Shown one piece after another: positions 5,647 through 8,224 of a stretch of 8,224 bases of DNA; the stretch's first letter is position 1; each line of letters starts with the position of its first letter. The notes beneath the pieces were generated by a model. The model was not told the origin of the DNA and ran no database searches. It saw nothing but the letters and a program-made list of their open reading frames with translations. The DNA is taken from assembly GCA_036676175.1 (NCBI GenBank), contig JAKFDL010000072.1, forward strand, positions 1-8,224, read 5' to 3'. The position numbers and the translations under genes are program-made. The stretch is from Methylotenera_A sp036676175 (GTDB taxonomy: Bacteria; Pseudomonadota; Gammaproteobacteria; Burkholderiales; Methylophilaceae).

Positions 5647-5946
5647 ATGAATCATCATCTATTGATGGCATTTGTAGTCGTTGTATTCTCAAGCCTCGTT
5701 GCATGCGATAAACCGGTGCCGGCCAATTTGCCGGATGAGCCTGTTACCGTACCTGTGCCGGAGTCTTCAATAGGAGAAGGGCGGTCAGGTGATGAAGGTA
5801 TTGATTCTAGGACTAAAAGCGAAACTGAAAAGTCTCTTGATCAAGATATACAGACTGAACCTAGCAAGCCTGATGGTGACGGTAGCATAGTTATCCCACC
5901 ACCAGTTGTTGATATGCCGCCTGAAATTGTGCCAGAAAAACCTTAA
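5647..5946 (+). CDS. Small Pro/acid-rich lipoprotein (copy 1 of duplicated pair)
   Basis: This is a 99-residue lipoprotein of unknown function. I chose the ATG at 5647 because AAGGA lies 6 nt upstream, the context is identical to the start of copy 2, and the predicted transcript start (about 5619) leaves no room for a ribosome site before the in-frame TTG at 5623. The signal peptide core is at about 5-17, with lipobox LVAC and Cys20. The next residues are DKP: Asp at +2 is the inner-membrane retention signal in enteric bacteria, so it may stay on the inner membrane. The mature part is low complexity: a PVTVPVP segment (about 32-38), a short in-register Gly-x-x run (G45, G48, G51), an acidic Ser/Lys/Glu stretch (52-75) and a PPP tail. 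The Gly-x-x run lines up with the collagen-like repeat of copy 2 and looks like a remnant of it. Confidence 0.75.
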   Translation: MNHHLLMAFVVVVFSSLVACDKPVPANLPDEPVTVPVPESSIGEGRSGDEGIDSRTKSETEKSLDQDIQTEPSKPDGDGSIVIPPPVVDMPPEIVPEKP

Positions 5947-5975
5947 ATCTATTTAACTTTAAAGGGGAGAAAATC

Positions 5976-6134
5976 ATGAGTGTTGGAACAATAGTATTGA
6001 TTGTTTTAGTTTTAATGCTAATAGGTGCATTACCGACTTGGGGTCACAGTAAAAGTTGGGGCTATGGGCCAAGTGGTGGACTAGGGCTGGTCGTGGTTGT
6101 GCTGATCATCTTGGTGCTAATGGGCAAATTATAG
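5976..6134 (+). CDS. DUF3309 small membrane protein (copy 1)
   Basis: This 52-residue protein belongs to the DUF3309 family, recognised by the ALPTWGHSKSWGYGPSGGLG centre (18-37) between two hydrophobic segments (about 4-18 and 36-50). The family is typically this short. It is predicted to be an inner-membrane hairpin with a Trp/Gly-rich loop; biochemical function is unknown. The start has a strong AAAGGGGAG ribosome site, and the gene lies 29 nt after the lipoprotein stop, so the two should be co-transcribed. It differs from copy 2 at only three residues (Ser2, Val7, Val12 here against Thr, Leu, Ile). Confidence 0.9.
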   Translation: MSVGTIVLIVLVLMLIGALPTWGHSKSWGYGPSGGLGLVVVVLIILVLMGKL

Positions 6135-6217
6135 CTTTTAAAGATTACGCAAAGAACTAAATTGTAAAGATAAAGAATGCTTAATCCATACTTTTTATAG
6201 AGGAAATAGGACTTAAT

Positions 6218-6484
6218 ATGAAAAATTTAACATTAACTTTTGCTGTCATTGCAGCACTAGCTCTCAGTGCGTGCGATAAACCTACAGTGGTCAATGTACC
6301 AGAAGAACGCAATGAAACAGTCGTTGTGCCAGTGCCGGTACCCGTACCTGGCCCTGCTGGGGAAAAAGGTGAGCCAGGCGAATCTGGAAAGCCTGGCGAT
6401 GAGGGTGTTAAGGGCGAAGCCGGTGAATCAGGTGATACTACCATTATTATTCCTCCGCCAGAAGCTGCGCCAGCAACACCTTAA
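6218..6484 (+). CDS. Small collagen-like lipoprotein (copy 2 of duplicated pair)
   Basis: This 88-residue lipoprotein has a signal peptide core at about 4-15, lipobox LSAC and Cys19, again followed by DKP. After a Pro/Val segment (PVPVPVPGP, about 38-46) it carries nine uninterrupted Gly-X-Y triplets at 45-71, rich in Glu, Lys and Pro in X and Y, then a Thr/Ile stretch and a PPP tail. Such repeats can form collagen-like triple helices in bacterial surface proteins, although nine triplets is short, so trimerisation is inference. The Pro-Val part may act as a stiff spacer from the membrane. The start has AGGA 6 nt upstream. It follows DUF3309 copy 1 by 83 nt with no operator motif in between, so it is probably read from the promoter at 5568-5612. 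Confidence 0.8.
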   Translation: MKNLTLTFAVIAALALSACDKPTVVNVPEERNETVVVPVPVPVPGPAGEKGEPGESGKPGDEGVKGEAGESGDTTIIIPPPEAAPATP

Positions 6485-6517
6485 TCTAACGCATATCATT
6501 TCATTGAGGAGAATGCC

Positions 6518-6676
6518 ATGACTGTTGGAACAATATTATTAATTGTTTTAATTTTAATGCTAATAGGTGCATTGCCAACTTGGGGTCACAGTAAAAGTTG
6601 GGGCTATGGGCCAAGTGGTGGCCTCGGGCTGGTAGTGGTTGTGCTGATCATTTTGGTTTTGATGGGCAAGCTATAG
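6518..6676 (+). CDS. DUF3309 small membrane protein (copy 2)
   Basis: This is a 52-residue DUF3309 protein, 49 of 52 residues identical to copy 1, with the same ALPTWGHSKSWGYGPSGGLG centre between two hydrophobic segments. A GAGGAG ribosome site sits before the ATG. It is 33 nt after the collagen-like lipoprotein stop and 10 nt before the dehydrogenase start. Most differences from copy 1 are at silent positions, which points to selection on the protein since the duplication. Function is unknown. Confidence 0.9.
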   Translation: MTVGTILLIVLILMLIGALPTWGHSKSWGYGPSGGLGLVVVVLIILVLMGKL

Positions 6677-6686
6677 TTTATAAAAA

Positions 6687-8039
6687 ATGTGCAGAAAAAA
6701 ATTGAACAGTGAGGTTGATGGATCATTTAATCCATACAGCTTTTTGTATGGGATAGGCCTTGCTGCAACATTGGTAGTATTAAGTGCATGTGGAGAGGTT
6801 GCTAGATTGCCAGTAGCAGCTGGTATTGGTTCAAACCCAACATTGCCAGCACCGAATAGAACGATCATCCCAACAGTCCATATTGCACCTGCAGTAGGCT
6901 GGCCTGCCGACTTAACACCAATTGCAGCGGGGGGTACCACTGTGTCCGCATTTGCAACCGGGTTGGATCACCCGCGTTGGCTTACCGTTTTACCAAACGG
7001 AGATGTTTTGGTGGCAGAGACCAATGCACCCCCCAAGCAAAGTGGCGGCGGCTTTAGGGGCTGGATAATGGGAAAGGTAATGAAGCGTGCTGGTGCTGCT
7101 GTGCCTAGTGCTAACCGGATCACATTATTACGTGATACAAATGGCGATGGGGTAGCTGACATCCGTTTACCTTTTATTGAAGGTTTATATTCACCATTTG
7201 GCATGGCATTGGTTGGCAAACATTTTTATGTGGCTAACGCCGATGCAGTGATGCGCTACAACTATGTAGAAGATGCAAAGCAAATTTCTGAACCCGGCGA
7301 AAAAATAGTGGATTTGCCTGGCGAGCCAATGAATCACCACTGGACTAAAAATCTCATTGCAAATAAAGCGGGCACAAAACTATATGTAACAGTTGGATCC
7401 AACAGTAACGTAGCAGAACATGGTATGGATGTTGAAGTTGGGCGGGCTGCGATTTGGGAAGTGGATATTGAAACGGGCAAACATCGTATTTTTGCTTCTG
7501 GTCTGCGCAATCCAAATGGGATGGTTTGGGAAAACAGCACTCTATTTACGGTTGTGAATGAGCGCGATGAAATTGGCAGCGACTTGGTGCCGGATTATTT
7601 AACTTCTGTGCAGGATGGCGGATTTTATGGCTGGCCTTATAGTTATTATGGGCAACACGTGGATGAGCGGGTGAAGCCGCAGCAGCCTGAAATGGTGGCA
7701 AAAGCGATTGTGCCAGATTACGCGCTAGGCCCGCATACGGCTTCGCTTGGTCTTGCTTCCTCTGCTGGCACTACTTTGCCGGCTGAATTTGCCAACGGCA
7801 TGTTTGTAGGCCAACATGGGTCATGGAACCGCAAGCCGCGCAGTGGCTATAAGGTGATTTTTGTGCCTTTTGTTAATGGCAAGCCAACCGGAAAACCAAT
7901 CGATGTGCTGACTGGATTTGTCAGCAAAGAAGGTGAGGCCTATGGTCGGCCAGTAGGCGTGGTGTTAGATAAAACGGGTGCCTTGTTGGTCGCTGACGAT
8001 GTCGGCAATACGATTTGGCGAGTAACTGCCAGCAAATAA
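6687..8039 (+). CDS. PQQ-type sugar (sorbosone/glucose) dehydrogenase family lipoprotein
   Basis: This 450-residue protein of the soluble glucose/sorbosone dehydrogenase beta-propeller family would oxidise a sugar or aldehyde with pyrroloquinoline quinone in the periplasm. Family features are GLDHPRWLTVLPNGDVLVAET (92-112), a Ca-binding-like DTNGDGVAD (150-158), NHHWTKNL (216-223) with the likely catalytic His, KLYVTVGSNSN (231-241), SGLRNPNGM (271-279) with the conserved Arg, and GQHGSWNRKPRSGYKV (376-390). The order and spacing fit the L-sorbosone dehydrogenase group; the real substrate cannot be read. It is a lipoprotein: the hydrophobic segment is about 18-33 with LSAC and Cys35. The n-region is unusually long, with its positive charges at 3-5. 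The ATG at 6687 is the first possible start, as an in-frame stop lies at 6681, but no good ribosome site precedes it; translation may be coupled to the DUF3309 gene 10 nt upstream, or it may start at a later TTG. PQQ synthesis genes are not in the window. Confidence 0.88.
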   Translation: MCRKKLNSEVDGSFNPYSFLYGIGLAATLVVLSACGEVARLPVAAGIGSNPTLPAPNRTIIPTVHIAPAVGWPADLTPIAAGGTTVSAFATGLDHPRWLTVLPNGDVLVAETNAPPKQSGGGFRGWIMGKVMKRAGAAVPSANRITLLRDTNGDGVADIRLPFIEGLYSPFGMALVGKHFYVANADAVMRYNYVEDAKQISEPGEKIVDLPGEPMNHHWTKNLIANKAGTKLYVTVGSNSNVAEHGMDVEVGRAAIWEVDIETGKHRIFASGLRNPNGMVWENSTLFTVVNERDEIGSDLVPDYLTSVQDGGFYGWPYSYYGQHVDERVKPQQPEMVAKAIVPDYALGPHTASLGLASSAGTTLPAEFANGMFVGQHGSWNRKPRSGYKVIFVPFVNGKPTGKPIDVLTGFVSKEGEAYGRPVGVVLDKTGALLVADDVGNTIWRVTASK

Positions 8040-8080
8040 AGAACATTGCTGGTAAGCACAAACAGTTAGGAATAATAGTA

Positions 8081-8224
8081 CTACTGCGCTAGCCTGTTGA
8101 GTTGATTAATCTGTTTTCGCGTTTCTAGTATTATCTCTGAAGCAGTCAATCCTACCGGGCCAACGCCATCAGCCACTAGTTTGTCGGCAGCAGCGCCGTG
8201 CACATAGATGCCCAATTTAGCTGC
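8081..8224 (-). CDS. nnrD: ADP-dependent NAD(P)H-hydrate dehydratase, C-terminal end (runs off right edge)
   Basis: The last 47 codons of a minus-strand gene are visible, ending with TAG at 8083-8081. The peptide AAKLGIYVHGAAAD then GVGPVGLTASEI matches the C-terminal end of the YjeF C-terminal (NnrD) domain: the A..GVY.HG.AAD helix and the final GLTASE segment that closes the nucleotide-binding ribokinase-like fold. The enzyme repairs hydrated NADH and NADPH. In many bacteria this domain is fused to the NnrE epimerase; the N-terminal part is outside the window, so fusion cannot be judged. It converges on the sugar dehydrogenase with a 41-bp gap that shows no clear terminator. Confidence 0.85.
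   Translation of the reverse strand, partial: AAKLGIYVHGAAADKLVADGVGPVGLTASEIILETRKQINQLNRLAQ

Larger units (their letters stand above)
5637..6676 (+). repeat. Tandem duplication of a lipoprotein + DUF3309 gene pair
   Basis: Two units in direct order, 5637-6134 and 6208-6676, each hold a small lipoprotein gene and then a 52-codon DUF3309 gene. Both begin with the identical 15-base AGGACTTAATATGAA spanning the ribosome binding site and start. The DUF3309 copies differ at 15 of 159 nucleotides by my hand count, of which only three change the protein. The lipoprotein parts are much more diverged but share ACDKP after the signal peptide and a PPP-containing tail. There are no transposase genes or target duplications at the ends. 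Confidence 0.85.

Noticed and set aside
6181..6444. Minus-strand frame of 87 codons rich in Pro, Ser and Gly
   Set aside because: It is the antisense reading of the Gly-X-Y repeat in the collagen-like lipoprotein gene; repeat regions keep several frames open.
6267..6521. Plus-strand frame of 84 codons overlapping the collagen-like gene
   Set aside because: Out-of-frame reading of the same repeat, without a ribosome site or recognisable domain.
6671..7540. Minus-strand frames opposite the sugar dehydrogenase (6671-6940, 6968-7219, 7334-7540)
   Set aside because: Antisense to a gene with clear family motifs; no start signals.
8194..8212. TATGTGCACGG on the minus strand, resembling the operator half-site
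   Set aside because: It lies within the nnrD coding region and has no matching right half at the required spacing.

Overview
The window looks like a chromosomal segment of a Gram-negative proteobacterium, most likely a betaproteobacterium. Five genes carry lipobox signal peptides, the 3' end of a YjeF-type NAD(P)H-hydrate dehydratase is present, and the two Crp/Fnr regulators, the DUF3309 genes and the DUF1269-like gene are of types common in that class. Base composition is moderately AT-rich by eye. The taxonomic call is inference only. No insertion sequence, CRISPR array, tRNA or rRNA is visible.

Layout, left to right: (1) the 5' end of a minus-strand lipoprotein gene, probably of the phospholipase D family, runs off the left edge. 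(2) Divergent from it is a small BON-domain lipoprotein gene. (3) A minus-strand Crp/Fnr regulator (regulator 1, GTG start) is divergent from a DUF1269-like two-helix membrane protein. (4) Next is a minus-strand PAS-GGDEF-EAL protein with a strong intrinsic terminator, and upstream of it a second minus-strand Crp/Fnr regulator (regulator 2). (5) A plus-strand operon follows, made of a tandemly duplicated pair (small Pro-rich or collagen-like lipoprotein plus 52-residue DUF3309 protein) and a PQQ-type sugar/sorbosone dehydrogenase lipoprotein. (6) The right edge holds the 3' end of the convergent nnrD-type gene.

The main result is a repeated, partly palindromic operator, approximately TATGTNCG-N4-CGNACAGAC. 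It lies in every promoter-bearing gap: upstream of the BON gene and the divergent lipoprotein (one shared site), regulator 1, the DUF1269-like gene, the GGDEF-EAL gene, regulator 2 and the lipoprotein/DUF3309 operon. In most cases a -10-like hexamer starts 27.5 to 29.5 bp downstream of the dyad centre, the geometry of a Crp-type class II activated promoter. The TGT(N10)ACA outer spacing is that of Crp-class sites. The simplest reading is a local regulon run by one or both of the Crp/Fnr proteins, including autoregulation, that controls envelope lipoproteins, small membrane proteins and a c-di-GMP enzyme. I know of no description of this arrangement.

The GGDEF domain keeps its active and inhibitory sites. 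The EAL domain has Lys in place of the proposed general-base Glu (residue 566), so the protein is predicted to make c-di-GMP rather than degrade it.
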